Shown piece after piece: positions 26,401 to 37,000 of a stretch of 64,000 nucleotides of DNA (positions are counted from its first letter, which is position 1; each line of letters opens with the position of its first letter). Source of the stretch: Allolobophora icterica (taxonomy: Eukaryota > Annelida > Clitellata > Crassiclitellata > Lumbricidae); NCBI GenBank assembly GCA_963556255.1, contig OY744606.1, forward strand, positions 72,126,908 to 72,190,907, read 5' to 3'. The position numbers and the translations under genes were made by a program. The notes under the pieces are model-generated. The model did no database searches. It was not told the origin of the DNA and worked only from the letters and a program-made list of their open reading frames with translations.

Positions 26401-28423
26401 TCACAACAGAATGGTCTTCAACCGCTTGTGAATAAAGGCATGGAAAGTAGAGCTCATGTCACAGATGCATGGAAGCAATGATAGTGTGGCAGGCTAAGGT
26501 CATGTCCAAAGTTGCTACAGTAGTTACCTCTGGGGGTTTGAAGTTGCATGCTTTCCCCTTCACGGTAAACTTTGATTTTAAAGTTGTTATGTAATATCGG
26601 GCCCAGCCGATAGGTTGGGGGTTCAAATGCCCTGCAGGGCATAAATTTTAAACTCTTTGTTCCCATGGTTGTATTTCAGACTAGCTTAAGGGACTGCTTG
26701 TCAACTATGTAACATTGCATCATTTTCGGCTAATTAAACCAAAGCAATTGTATAATCTCGTACCTGTAATATTATTTTGGGTGCATGATAGTCTGTAGCT
26801 GGTATATTAGACTGTCATTTTAACCCAGAGGTCAGAGTTTGGATCCCTGCCAGATTAGAAGATATTCCAGTGTTCTGTTCAACTTATGTCTCTAGCGAAC
26901 TTCACTGTTGGATGAGTAAAGTGACCATATACCAAGGCAAAGAAAGTGAAGTCGCTAAAACCTCCTACCTGCGGCTACCTTTCAGGCATGGGCGGCGATC
27001 TAGGGGGGGACGGGGGGACATGTCCCCCCACCTTTAAGGGTGGGGGGATACTCCATGCATTTGTCCACCCCACCTTTTGAAGAAACACCAAAAAAGGTGG
27101 AGAAATGTAATTGCGTGTAAGGGTTTTCGGAGAGTTTGTGACCAGAGGAGTTAAAAATTCAAATTTTGAGGAGGAGTGTCCCCCCAAACGATGAGAAAGA
27201 AGACGTTGGGAATGGGAAAAAGTAGTAAAACGTGGTCAATGACTAAAAAAAAGGTCATCAACTTTTTTTGGAGGTTTTTTCGATAGTTTGCGGAGATAAA
27301 TTGGCGAAAAGTGAAAGTGGGAAAAAAGTCAAGAAGTGGGAAAAAAAGAAAGGAGAGCGTAAGAAGAAGTTGTAAAAAGAGGTGAAGGACTAAAAAAAAG
27401 GTCATCAACTTTTTTCGGAGATGAAATGGAAATTTTTCGAAGATAAAGTGGCAGAAAAATTTTTTTGGGGGACAAGATTTTCCAAAAACGGTCGTCGACC
27501 AGATCGTGGCCGACTTTGTCCCCCCACCTCTCAGACAAGATCGCCGCCACTGCTTTCAGGGCTACTTCAAGTTTAGTTTTAGTAACTAACTTGTAATGTA
27601 TTGATAACAACTAACATAGTATTGTTGGTTAAGGAATTACTTTAAGGATGCTTTACTATGTGAGTCATCAGTGCTAGTGCTAAGGATTTACAAATAGTTA
27701 AATAACAGACAGAACTGCAACACTTGTGAAGTTTACCGACTTGTCATGCTTTAACACTTTAACGACGAGCGTGTACTAAAATGTATGGAAAACTAATATC
27801 TCTCGTCATTAGAGCATTAAATTTACTTTGAATTGATGTGGTAGTTTTATTCCTTAATTTCCATTTTAGATCATCTTTTCAGTCGACATAAAATTCAGAC
27901 GGGTCTCAAGGAACAAAAGCTTATAGTCATGAAGTGTGACCAGTGCGACTTTACAACAAGTCGTAAGGGTCGTCTAGAAGATCACATCAAGAAACACCAG
28001 AACATTCGAGACATCCCATGTCTAGAGTGCGGCAAGCTCTTCATCACGAAGAAGAACCTGTATGGCCACACTGTGACCGTCCACCGACCAAAAACATTTC
28101 AGTGCACCTTCTGTAATTATTCGTCGGCACTTCTTAGCGCATTCAAGGATCACGTCCGCATCATGCACACCCACCGTCATGAAAAACGGTACGAATGTCC
28201 GATTTGCAGGTTTCGTTCGGCAACCAGCGGGAACTGCCGAAAGCACATTCAGCGTACGCATAAAGAGTTTCAAGTAAACCCAAAATATGTGGGAGCGCCA
28301 AGGATGTCAGATGCATTTAGAGCAGAAAAGGAAGAATTGTCCGCTGGCGAAGCAACGGAACTGACGCTGAATTTAAGTTGTAAAGGACTGCCAATGTCTA
28401 CTGGTAATGATAATTGTAAATAA
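17365..28423 (+). CDS. Gene A: BTB/POZ C2H2 zinc-finger protein, 8 exons
   Basis: Spliced model: 17365-17477, 18318-18547, 19458-19675, 20203-21326, 21888-22011, 22861-22994, 26092-26273, 27870-28423. All introns are GT-AG, with phases 2,1,0,2,0,2,1. The total is 2679 nt, 892 aa plus stop, with no frame break. A BTB/POZ dimerisation domain (about residues 50-165, split over exons 2-3) is followed by a basic, disordered linker and 14 C2H2 fingers. BTB-ZF proteins are typically nuclear, sequence-specific transcription factors, usually repressors that recruit corepressors through BTB; that role is inferred from the family. Finger 4 has a wider Cys spacing (C-x4-C), and fingers 5, 8 and 10 are each interrupted by an intron. 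The linker begins VVIKEE, which fits the SUMO consensus. Gene B downstream is a paralogue with the same architecture. Exon 1 is the least certain part. I do not assign orthology. Confidence 0.88.
17763..17860 (-). repeat. LINE type II tail fragment, intron 1 of gene A
   Basis: Reverse complement of the tails at 14575-14650 and 45651-45735 (ATCGTAATCGTAAACTTC..TCTAAAGCGC..GCGCAGGGCA). Confidence 0.75.
17960..18260 (-). mobile_element. LINE 3' end, type I tail, intron 1 of gene A
   Basis: The minus strand encodes SYSLAGPTIWNKLPSSLH, a LINE C-terminal motif, then the hairpin tail (17970-18002) and an ATTG-repeat end. Confidence 0.8.
18318..18547 (+). CDS. Gene A exon 2 (BTB, first half)
   Basis: Acceptor ATGTTTTAG, donor G|GTATAA, exit phase 1. 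It contains the BTB signature MSELYKLYQQGICCDVVLS followed by THKVVLMASSEYFKSLF, nearly identical to gene B exon 2. No ATG starts the domain, so an upstream exon is required. Confidence 0.9.
18676..18964. mobile_element. hAT MITE in intron 2 of gene A (289 bp)
   Basis: Ends CAGGCCCTTAGCTAG / CTGGCTAAGGGCCTG (14 of 15 paired), duplication ATTGTGAT (18668-18675, 18965-18972). Confidence 0.93.
19458..19675 (+). CDS. Gene A exon 3 (BTB, second half)
   Basis: Acceptor TTTAATAG, donor CAG|GTTTGA, exit phase 0. It encodes the C-terminal BTB helices (AYLYTGLLYLNPENVQLML). Gene B exon 3 has the same layout and also ends in LDQ. Confidence 0.9.
20203..21326 (+). CDS. Gene A exon 4 (linker and fingers 1-5)
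   Basis: Acceptor CTTTCAG, donor AG|GTAGTT, exit phase 2. It starts VNDVVIKEE (SUMO-like site). A basic stretch (RRYGRRGRRGPYNKRKRE) is a plausible nuclear localisation signal. Four complete C2H2 fingers follow, plus the Cys pair of finger 5, whose His pair is in exon 5. Confidence 0.93.
21478..21550 (+). repeat. LINE type I tail fragment, intron 4 of gene A
   Basis: GGGAGTGCTTCT (stem 21488-21496) with AGGGGCGCT (21513-21521), then TATATAAA and an ATA-rich end. Confidence 0.75.
21888..22011 (+). CDS. Gene A exon 5 (finger 5 His pair, finger 6)
   Basis: Acceptor TTTTTAG, donor AAG|GTCTGT. It supplies HRNQRH to complete finger 5 and holds finger 6 (VCDLCGKTCPKLSLLKQHM). It is exactly 124 nt, as in gene B. 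Confidence 0.9.
22861..22994 (+). CDS. Gene A exon 6 (finger 7, half of finger 8)
   Basis: Acceptor CTGTTTAG, donor CT|GTAGGA, exit phase 2. Finger 7 has the wide C-x4-C spacing (CAFEGC); finger 8 begins CEECGKAFKHT and finishes in exon 7. It is 134 nt, as in gene B. Confidence 0.9.
23108..23342 (+). mobile_element. tRNA-derived SINE with LINE-like 3' hairpin
   Basis: Pol III A box TGGCTCAGTGG (23116-23126) and B box GGTTCGAATCC (23159-23169) form a tRNA-like head. A central part ACCTTGGGCAAGTCCTTCAC follows. The 3' tail has stem arms AGTGCCTCT (23275-23283) / AGAGGCGCT (23302-23310) and an AATAAATAAA end. The tail matches type I LINE tails. Confidence 0.88.
23346..23415 (+). repeat. LINE type II tail fragment after SINE
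   Basis: TAGGCTGGTGCCCTACG..GAGTGGCGCTTTAGAAG, ending ATTACGATTA, directly abutting the SINE end. Confidence 0.75.
23490..23760 (+). repeat. Diverged second copy of the SINE
   Basis: B-box-like GGGTTTGAACATCCCC, then GTGTAGGGACCTTGAACAAGTCCTCTCACAATTG, matching the core of the 23108 SINE. Part of the tail (GTGCCATCAGTTGATGC) is repeated. Confidence 0.6.
24487..25936. mobile_element. hAT-like element in intron 6 of gene A (1.45 kb)
   Basis: Ends CATAGGTGTAATTT / AAGTTACGCCTTTG, flanks CTTGGATA and CTTGTATA (7 of 8). It contains a degenerate minisatellite of about 52 bp (24713-25340). Confidence 0.65.
24713..25340. repeat. Minisatellite with about 52-bp unit
   Basis: Around ten degenerate copies of GTATGAAATCACAATGC.. 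ATTATTACAAGAGGTTGCTA. One extra copy lies inverted at 23824-23889. Confidence 0.85.
26092..26273 (+). CDS. Gene A exon 7 (fingers 8-10)
   Basis: Acceptor TTGTTTCAG, donor T|GTAAGG, exit phase 1. It completes finger 8, encodes finger 9 (FICDQCGMAFGSEGELKTH) and the Cys half of finger 10. It is 182 nt, as in gene B. The preceding intron is 3.1 kb against 402 bp in gene B because of repeat insertions. Confidence 0.9.
26335..26420 (-). repeat. Type III retroposon tail fragment
   Basis: AATTGTAAGTGC..TATATAGCGCCTTTTCAAG..AAACTCATCAAAGGTGC is similar to 62785-62850. It begins 60 bp after exon 7 of gene A. Confidence 0.5.
26783..26960 (+). repeat. Possible tRNA-derived SINE
   Basis: GTAGCTGGTATATTAGACTG.. 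and AGAGGTCAGAGTTTGGATCCC resemble A and B boxes. Weak. Confidence 0.4.
26987..27552. mobile_element. Intact GGCGGCGATC-family hAT MITE (566 bp) in intron 7 of gene A
   Basis: Ends CATGGGCGGCGATC / GATCGCCGCCACTG and 8-bp duplication CTTTCAGG (26979-26986, 27553-27560). Purine-rich interior with GACATGTCCCCCCACC. Confidence 0.92.
27751..27832. repeat. Mini-palindrome before gene A exon 8
   Basis: TTTAACACTTTAACGACGAG ... CTCGTCATTAGAGCATTAAA. The interior ACTAAAATG.ATGGAAAACTAAT is shared with 28551-28617. Confidence 0.6.
27870..28423 (+). CDS. Gene A exon 8 (fingers 10-14, stop)
   Basis: Acceptor CATTTTAG. It completes finger 10 (YHLFSRH) and encodes fingers 11-14, then a roughly 60-residue tail ending in TAA. 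Gene B lacks the 14th finger (CPICRFRSATSGNCRKH) and this tail. Confidence 0.92.
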
Positions 28424-28550
28424 CGTATTTAAGTTAAATTTGAACTGTTTTAATTAAGAATTTATGCTTTTATTTGTCAATCTGTAAATTTCAGTTAATG
28501 AACATTGAGAAGACTGTTATGTACAGTATGTTACAGAGGTTAATTTGCCT

Positions 28551-28617
28551 AACCTTTTAACAATGAGCATCTACTAAAATGCATGGAAAACTAATCCCTC
28601 TCGTCATTAAAGGATTA
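28551..28617. repeat. Mini-palindrome after gene A exon 8
   Basis: Same interior and orientation as 27751-27832, with a degraded left arm. Confidence 0.55.
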
Positions 28618-28883
28618 AACGAGGCTGTCCTCTTAAAAGCGTGCTCTTTATTATATTTTCGGTCAGGTCTTTGGTGGAAAAGAGTTGTAGCAAAATTTGG
28701 TAATCTTTTGTTTCAGCGTTCAAAATTATTCGACCATATAATTAATGAAACATTAATTACAGTAAGGTAGCAGAGTAAAAATCAGAGATTAGAAGTTAGC
28801 AAACCAGTCACATATTAAATAGTGAAAAGCTAAAATGTTTGAGGTGGAAATGAGTTCCACTTTGGATAAATTTGTTTTGATGA

Positions 28884-28975
28884 GCCCGGCTAGCTCAGTT
28901 GGTAAGCATTGACTTAAGGTCTCATAAAAGCCTCTGTGATCTGAGGGTCATGGGTTCTAGTCCCACATTGGGTTT
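28884..28975 (+). pseudogene. tRNA-Lys-like pseudogene or SINE head
   Basis: GCCCGGCTAGCTCAGTTGGTA (A box 28891-28902) and GGGTCATGGGTTCTAGTCCCAC (B box 28953-28963) match the tRNA-Lys pattern I know. The anticodon arm is disrupted by an insert and the acceptor stem is decayed, so it is not a working tRNA. Confidence 0.7.
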
Positions 28976-29591
28976 TAGTATTAATTGCAACTGCCCATGA
29001 GAACTGTAAAAAAATTCCGATAGACGTCAACGGGCTTTGGTGCAATAAGATGTTCAACTGTTTGATATCCTGCTCCTGATCACATGCCTTACTGTCTGTT
29101 GTATAAACTTAAATTTTTTCAATTTAAATAATGTTATACATCGACACGTATGCATGTGGTCGGGCAGTATGTGGCGCTCTACGGCGAATGAGAATGTTTT
29201 TCGCAACTGATTTCATGGTCTGTAGCTAATGAGAGAGGAAGGAGATGGATTGGGCACCAGAGATTGTTCTTCAGAATTTCAGACTCGGGCTATCATTGCA
29301 GTATACAATTGCGCTAGTACGCTTCTTCATGGAGCTTTAGTAAATACGCTGCAGTAGGGCCTACTTACACGCTTTTTCATCAGTATGAACAGGCAAGTTA
29401 ATTTGATCTATTATAAGAACTTCTATAGTGCCACCGTACATGTTTTAATGCTCAAGGCATCGGTTACTAGGCCTAGGTGAATACGTGCAAGCCAAATTCC
29501 AGGTCAAGTCCGGTCGAAAGCCAAGAAGGGAATTCAAGATTATGCGAATTGAAGCAGTCTGGCCTATGGAGGAAGTGAATCGAACGTAAAA

Positions 29592-29690
29592 GGCCAGGAA
29601 ATTGTAAACTCGAAATTTCTAAAACGTCACTTGAAAGCTAAGCGCAGGGTACCAGCTTATTCAAGAACGCTGCGTCGAATCACAGCCAAT
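29592..29690 (-). repeat. LINE type II tail fragment
   Basis: Reverse-strand copy (TTTCTAAAACGTCACTTGAAAG..GCGCAGGGTACCAGC). Confidence 0.7.
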
Positions 29691-29793
29691 CCTTGAGCCA
29701 CGGCTAGAGGTTATTTATACTGTGGTTGTCCACAGATTAGCCAAAAGGATGTTTGAATCCGATTTGCAGAAAGTCTGGGTCAAGACTCAAGAG

Positions 29794-29929
29794 CAGTGCC
29801 GTCTTAAGGCATGGGCACGCTGGGCTGACGCCAGGACCCCCACCATTTTATGGGCCCCAAATTAAAACGACCCAAAAATTAATGTGCGTTTCTTTGCCCA
29901 GGGCCTACAATGCTGTTAAGACGGCACTG
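29794..29929. mobile_element. hAT MITE (136 bp)
   Basis: Ends CAGTGCCGTCTTAAGGC / GTTAAGACGGCACTG. Flanks CTCAAGAG and GTCAAGAG (7 of 8). Confidence 0.88.
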
Positions 29930-30294
29930 GTCAAGAGAGGAAATACCGGTAACTGCCAAGATGGGTGTGGTTTTGGTCAAGAACAATCGATATTTTACAT
30001 GTAACTTTCGAATAAAGGCCAACGAAATATCAGAATGGATATAATATCCCCAGGCTATAGATTTATAAAGGCGCTAAAGAAATTGATAGAAGGCTATGCA
30101 TCAGACTAATGTGGTGCCAAGTTATTGCAAATCATATAAATAATTATAAAACGAGTTTAATGAACTTATAATACTGTTCGTGTTATATTGTTATTAAAGA
30201 TCTAAAATACACTTTAGATTTGTGTTGCGTAAGTTACGCGTTTGTCTCAAGAATACAAATCAGCAGTGTTTGTTTAAGTCCAGTTTATATTGCC

Positions 30295-30370
30295 GTAGTT
30301 GGGCTGGGAGCGCTTCTGAGTAGGTAACTTGAGGGGGCACTATATTAAATTTTTAAAATGAATGAAAAAA
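30295..30370 (+). repeat. LINE type I tail fragment
   Basis: GGGAGCGCTTCTGAGTAGG..GAGGGGGCACTATATT, with diverged stem arms at 30309-30317 and 30333-30341. Confidence 0.7.
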
Positions 30371-30883
30371 ATGAACAACGCTTAGAGTTGTAGCGCATCT
30401 AGCAAACAGAATATTACTGGTGCTAGCAAGATTGAAAATGAGTAGGCCCTACCTACGTGTTTAAGACTAGAAAATTTTATGTTCTTTCCGGCTTAGGGAA
30501 CTAGAGTTGATAACTTAGAACTGGTTAATGAATTCCGGGGCATACCTCTGTCGCTTCTTTCTTTGCTGTAAAAGCCGTTTATTTTTAGGACGAGTTTCTT
30601 GAAAAATCATTTTTATATTTTCCATTTTTCCAAAGTGATTACAAGAAAATGATCAGCTTTTTCTGCATGGTTTTGGACATTGCTTTACCTGTCGTTGTCA
30701 TGGTTAAGACTTTCCCGATTTATGTTGCACACAAAATATGATTAAGATTTAGAGATTTTGTGATATGATTTTCAGTTTTGAAATGTTTTAGCAATAGTTA
30801 GTGGAATCTAATGCCACTCATCAGTGAAGATTGAAAGAACTAAACAAACCGTGGCCGTTTAAGAGAAATCAAACTTAATCAAC

Positions 30884-31014
30884 ATGGCTTCTCTTCGAGT
30901 GCAACCGCCAAGAGAGGCTTCTAAGCAGAATCGTCCAAGAACAAGACAACAGACAATGCTCCAAAACCCAGTTGAGCCATTGGCTGCCAATAAGAAGCAC
31001 ACCAGACAAAAGAA
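30884..31014 (+). CDS. Gene B exon 1 (start codon, basic N-terminus)
   Basis: ATG at 30884 in context AACATGG opens 43 Arg/Lys/Gln-rich codons. A strong donor AA|GTAAGT leaves phase 2, which restores the frame with exon 2. Confidence 0.78.
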
Positions 31015-34000
31015 GTAAGTTGTAGTTATTTTGTTTTTTGTTTGTTATTGTCTGACATTTTTGTTCATCTGTCTAGCATGAGAAAAATCACTGTGGTAGT
31101 CTGGTTACTGTGCATATGCTTTAAAGATGCGGAAAGTTTAAGAATGTTTCTATTACTCATGGAACTTTTAAAATCCAATATGGTTGCCTTATTAAAACCG
31201 CCATATCATCCTTTTTGCACTTAACTTTTAAATCGGAATTCACGAATTTCATGACTACAATCTTCTTGTATTTGGATTTTGACCAGGTTTCCTGTTTAGG
31301 CTATTCATGATCATTTTCAAGGTTTTCCTGTAGGGCACTATGTAGTTGGCCAGAATCATTCATACGTCTGTAATTCTGTATCGTATTTAATTACTGCATA
31401 TTTATTTAATTATTGCTTTATTGTTATTTGTTGTAATAGTAAAATACTACTGTCTACTGACCAGGTATTGCTAAGTGGCATTAAGAAATTGTGCCAGAAT
31501 AAGTTGCTCTAGCACCCCTACATTGCAAGTAAAGTCTGCATACTCTGTGTTGTATGGTAGTTGTGTAACCAGTCAGCAATTATATACAGTGTTGCTTCTG
31601 TTTTGTGCAGTAACAGAGCCAGCTGTCCTGTGAATGACCTCAAGAGTTCCACCGTCGAATTAAGCTCTCCGACCTTTGCTGTTGACTGTATGTCTGAACT
31701 CTACGAACTATACCAGAAGGGCATTTGCTGTGACGTGATCTTATCGACAGGTGACTGCCAGACTTGTGCCCATAAGGTCATTCTAATGGCATCTTCAGAA
31801 TATTTTAAGTCGCTGTTTCTGGGGCCCAGATCAGGAGACGAGTTCATTGTCTTGCCTTCAGGTGAGTTGTTTTACCTGTAAATTGTTTTATCTGTAATTT
31901 TAATCACCTGTTAGGCTGTTGTGTTCTTCTGTCTAATCAGTTGCAGTTTTAGTGACTCTTCTTTCTTATTGAATTTTTCTAAAAATTAATTTACATTGAA
32001 ATATGTGAACAAGTGTTTCTCCCAGTTGAATATATTTAGTTGGCGTGTTGATATTTTATGGATATTGGCATGAAACAATGTCGTTAAAACTGTTTTTGGA
32101 ATTGAGGAAGTACATTATCGAAGGGCATCTTGTGATTCTCTTGCGGGTGCTGTGCACATGGCTTTAAAAGTTGGGGAGTTAGGCAAGGCATGTCTTTAGT
32201 GACACATAGTTGTTTGTAAAAGTTTACTCAATTTAAAAAGTCTCAGTTGTCAGCATATGTTATCAGTTCTAGTGTGAGCATGGTATAGCAACCGTCAGAA
32301 TGTTAACCAGTCTCGGAATGTTGTCTATATTTCTTGATCTTTAAGTAGCACTTTTAAATACTTGCTGATGTGTAGCTACAATGTAGAATATGCACGATTG
32401 AGCTGCTGCTGACAGTGCTGAGATAGTCACAGTTCACTAACTTTGAACAGGAAATAACCAGTTCTGATTCAGTCTCTGCACTTCTGTAGTGTCATTTCAT
32501 AAGACACAAGATATTTGCTTCTACGCAAAATCAATTGACGAAAGTGTAAAATTTTGGGCAGTAGTCCACAAGGCCAACAAGAGTCTATGACGAATAAGCT
32601 GTGTGGAAGAACTGAGGTTGTTTGGCACTATTCAGCAAAGCTCTGTCATTCAGTAGCCACAGTTTGAACATAACAATGCTTTAGTGAACAATGTGTTTAA
32701 CTTGTGTTTAAAGTGATCGCTTTGCATGATTATTTTTCAGGTGTAAGTGGCGAAAGTCTGCAGTCATTGATACGGTTCATGTATGCGGGTAATCTTTACC
32801 TGAATTCCGAGAACGTTCAATTCATGCTTCAAACAGCCACTCAGCTTATGGTTAAACCTGCCATTAACCTTTGCCAAAGATTTCTGAGTGAAAACGAAGA
32901 TCTGTGTGGAGTGGATAGAATTTCATCGCTTGCAACAGAAAAACTAGAAAACAACTTGGATCAGGTTATAAGTTGTTTCATTTTTTGTGTGTACTGGCTA
33001 GCTAAAGTAATGCCAATCTCCCATATTTCTGCTCAGTATACAGTAATGGTATCCATTTAGTGTGACACCATTACTATTGCTGCCATTACAATTACTATTG
33101 TGATACCATTTATTTGTGTACCAACTTGTTGAAATAAAGTAATGTAAGTCTGCCCTGAGCTGTATATGCCCATAGTTAAAGTACCATTTAGTGTGTCACA
33201 CAGCCTTTGGTTGAGTGCTGACCCTGTAGCGTAGTGTGTAGTTTATAGCCTCGTTGAACTGGACATTGTAGTAGTATTGAAGCAAACCTTGATGCACTGC
33301 TGCTTCAACATCATCAGTAGCAGTGTTATATATGTGTCATAAAAATGCTCTGTATCCTGCAGTAATTTGTGCCAACAGATGAAGTCATTCAGGAACACTG
33401 TTCTATCTCTGGATTGATTTTACATTTCCCTTGGGTGTGTCTGACCACAGGGTAATGTTGATAAACAGGCATGTAATAATTGACCCTTTACATATGTGCT
33501 TGATAGCGTATTGTGTAGTACGCTAGACTGTCGACCGAGAGGTCAGTTGTTCAAATCCCCACTAACACGGGAGGATGTTTAAGATATAAGATGTTCCACT
33601 TGTGCCCCCACTGAACTTGACAAGAAATGAGTTTGTAACTGTATACTGCCAGTTAGAAGATTAGTTGGTGGTCGAAAGGGCTACCCGCCCATCAACCCTC
33701 ATATTGATGAGATTGAGAAAATGAAGTTGCTAACACTTTACGCCTATGGTTGTGTCTTAGCGTTAGCACAAGGTACCTGTTCGCAACTCCATTTTCTCTG
33801 GTAGCGCTTCAACTTCATTTTCTCAACTTAAATCGTGCTTCTTTTCTCGAGGTCTCTCGCACTGGTAGCGCCTCTAAATGGTACATACTGTGAGAGGCGT
33901 TTTATAAATACAAATATAAAATACAATACAAATAGGGTACTGCTCTTCTTTTATATTTAAGTGACTATTCTGTGATATGTTACGTTATGCTTTTTTGTCT

Positions 34001-37000
34001 CTTTGTTGCAGTTAACAGAGGTTCGGATTAAAGAAGAAGAATCTTCCTTGGATGATGCTTTAAATTATGAGCCCTCACTGCCTGAAAGCAACGTATCTTC
34101 TTCGTTGGATGATGCTTCAAATTTTGAGCCCTCACTGCCTGACAGCAACGTGGAATCCAGCAAGTCTTCATCATCGATCGACGTGACTCAAATCAAGACC
34201 TGGGTGAGCCGGGAAAAAATGGTTACTCATAGGACGAAAAGCAAGAGAAAACTGGAGGAGAATTTCCTGAAGAAGAAAAAACAAAGACAGTCAACTTCGA
34301 ACAAAACTCAGGATGAAAAAAATGCTCAGCCACTGGGGAAGAAGCGTGTGTATTTGCGCAGATCTCTGCCTAGACTTTCCAAAAGCTTTCCTTTGGGTAC
34401 GTTTGGGCACCAGTTGGTAGTCTCTGGCAGTTTGCATCAATGTCATATTTGTGGCTCTGGCTTTGAAAAATACTCTGAACTTCTCTTGCACAGGAAATCT
34501 TGCCACAACATCTCGTCACAATCGCATATATCAAGACTTGCCAGAAACCTGTGTCGTCGATCAGTATTCACAAAATTGAACAGTCCTCCCGTAGCTGCCA
34601 GTCACGTGATGAAGTGGTTATGTCGTTTTTGCCACTGGCAATTCCCCCGTAGCTCCGAGTGTAGGGCTCACATTCTGAAGTTTCACCCTCCAAAATTTAA
34701 AAAGCTTAGTTTGCAACAAACAAAATTACATCGTCGGTGTTCTACATCTGTTGGTGTCTTCAAGTGCTATTTGTGCAGACGTCCTTTTGTGCACCAGTCA
34801 AGTTTACAGACACACTGTGCAAAAAATCATAGGCAAATAAAGGCTGTTGATCGTAAACAAATGCATCATGAAAGGAAGAAAGACAAGTCTCATTGGCGTT
34901 GTCAACAAAATGACTGCAGTGCGGTTTGTAAGTCTGTGGAGCAAGTGAAAAGGCACATGGCTGCTGAACATCCTGCAGTTTTGTTTTCATGTCCGAACTG
35001 CAAATTCACTTCACAAGTGGAAAGAATTTTTCTAAGGTATTTGATTTAATTAAAAAATTTGTGTTTTAATTTTTTTACTTTAGAAAAAACGCTTTCAATA
35101 TTTCATCTATTCAAATAGTTGGAATGTATACAGAATGTGTTAAAAATCTGTAAGAAATATTTTCAGATCGTGGGTAAAATTTTATGCTTGCTTTTCTGTT
35201 CATGCGAATTTCTTGCTTTGTTCCCCAGGCACCGACAACAAAGGCATGGAAAGACAATGATTTGCCATATGTGTGGCAAAGGATGCTATAAACTCTATCT
35301 GCTGAGACAGCACATGTATGTTCACCACAAGGTCAAGGATCCGAAGTTGAAGGTATATGCAAATTTCATCCCTTTTTAATAAGTGATTTGCAAAGTGTAT
35401 GCTTGCTCTGAATTAGCAGTTGTAAGCCAAGATGCACCATATAAGTCACGTATTGCATTACATTACATTACAAAATATCTGAATCAAGAGTCAAAGATAT
35501 TATCTTGATGTCTCAAGTACAAGCATGTTAACTTCTGTAATCATCAGTAGGTTCATGGATGAAATAAATCTAAATGAAGTGTTTGAAATTTGACTAATTC
35601 ACTTTGAAGCTATAGATGGAAAATGACTGAATTCTTCAATCAATACGGGACTGATTGAATGCTAAGTTTGACTCTGGGGTTTGTTTAAAGACTTTAAATT
35701 TAAGAGTTTTTTTATACATTCCATATACAGTTTCACATGCATGCATTCAAAGTATTAATTGCACTTTGTTTTGGAAAATATTCAAAACTAGAGATTTGCT
35801 CGTCGTACGTGACAGGAAGTAAGGAGTGATGGAGGCAGTGAGGGCTGGAGGCAGTGACAGAGCATGAACTTCTATATACATTACCCCGTACTCGGATAAT
35901 CCAAATTTCACATAGGGACCTAACTAAGTGTATGTGTACAGAGTAGACTATATACTGCCTTGTGGACACAAAGAGTAAAATCTGTATGCAGTCTTTGTCT
36001 ATGTGTCAGTACGTCCGTGCGTGCATGTATGCGCCCGCATGTCCAGCTGCCCAGGGCCGCTCAGCGTCGGGCAGGAGAAACTTCGCTCGCTCGTGTGATA
36101 TGCTAGCCCTGTGGAGGTGGTCGGAGCATCAGTTACATTCCAGAAATCCCAGACATTCCTACATCGTTTGTGAATGACACTCGGATCTAGCAAATTATAT
36201 TCATGAGAGATAACACTGCACGTATAAAGTTAACAAAACTCGATGAATACGCGACAATGTTGAAAATGTCATGAATTCTATTATAAGAAACTAGGTGACC
36301 TGTTAGCAGGACTTGTCCTGCTAACAGAGATGAGACCTTCTAACCTTCTGGTCTCATCTATTTGAGACTCATGGATTTGAGACCTTCTGGTCTCGTCTTT
36401 GAATTCCCACTAATATTTTATTTGAGTGACTGTCATATCTATTGTTATTATTGGTGTTCAATTAACTTATTGATGGATTGATTGATTTATAGTGTATGTA
36501 ATTGTATGTAATTGTATGTCATGTACCTTGCAGCTGTTTCAGTGCTCAACGGAAGGCTGTAACTATGAATGTAGTTCCAAGAAGCGACTGGAGGATCACC
36601 TAAGACGACATTACCTTACGAAGTCACTGGCTTGTGATGTCTGTGGCAAAGGATTTAAACACAGCATGTCAGTGGCTTAGAGTCATTTTCAACCTGTTAT
36701 TAAAGTCTGAAACAAATCTATTGAAAATATTGATGAAAGCATAACCACAATCTTGTTTGATGCATTTTAAATGAGACCAAGTAACTTGCATTGCTTATAT
36801 TTGTGTCAAATTTACTTAACACTTTAGCAACAAGTTGTTGATTGGTTTCACAGTCACTTTTAGTACACTCTCGTTGTTAAAGTGTTAAAGGCACATTGCT
36901 AAAATTTGCTATTTTGATTATTTGTAATTGACTAACCTACTGGTTATGTTTTGAGTAATCAGCTAGTGTAATAGCCTAATTATTCTTTTGTCTCGTGATT

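Larger units (their letters stand above)
28976..30883. other. Spacer between genes A and B
   Basis: About 1.9 kb with LINE tails and a hAT MITE listed separately. The last 500 bp should contain the gene B promoter; no core element is recognised. Confidence 0.4.
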
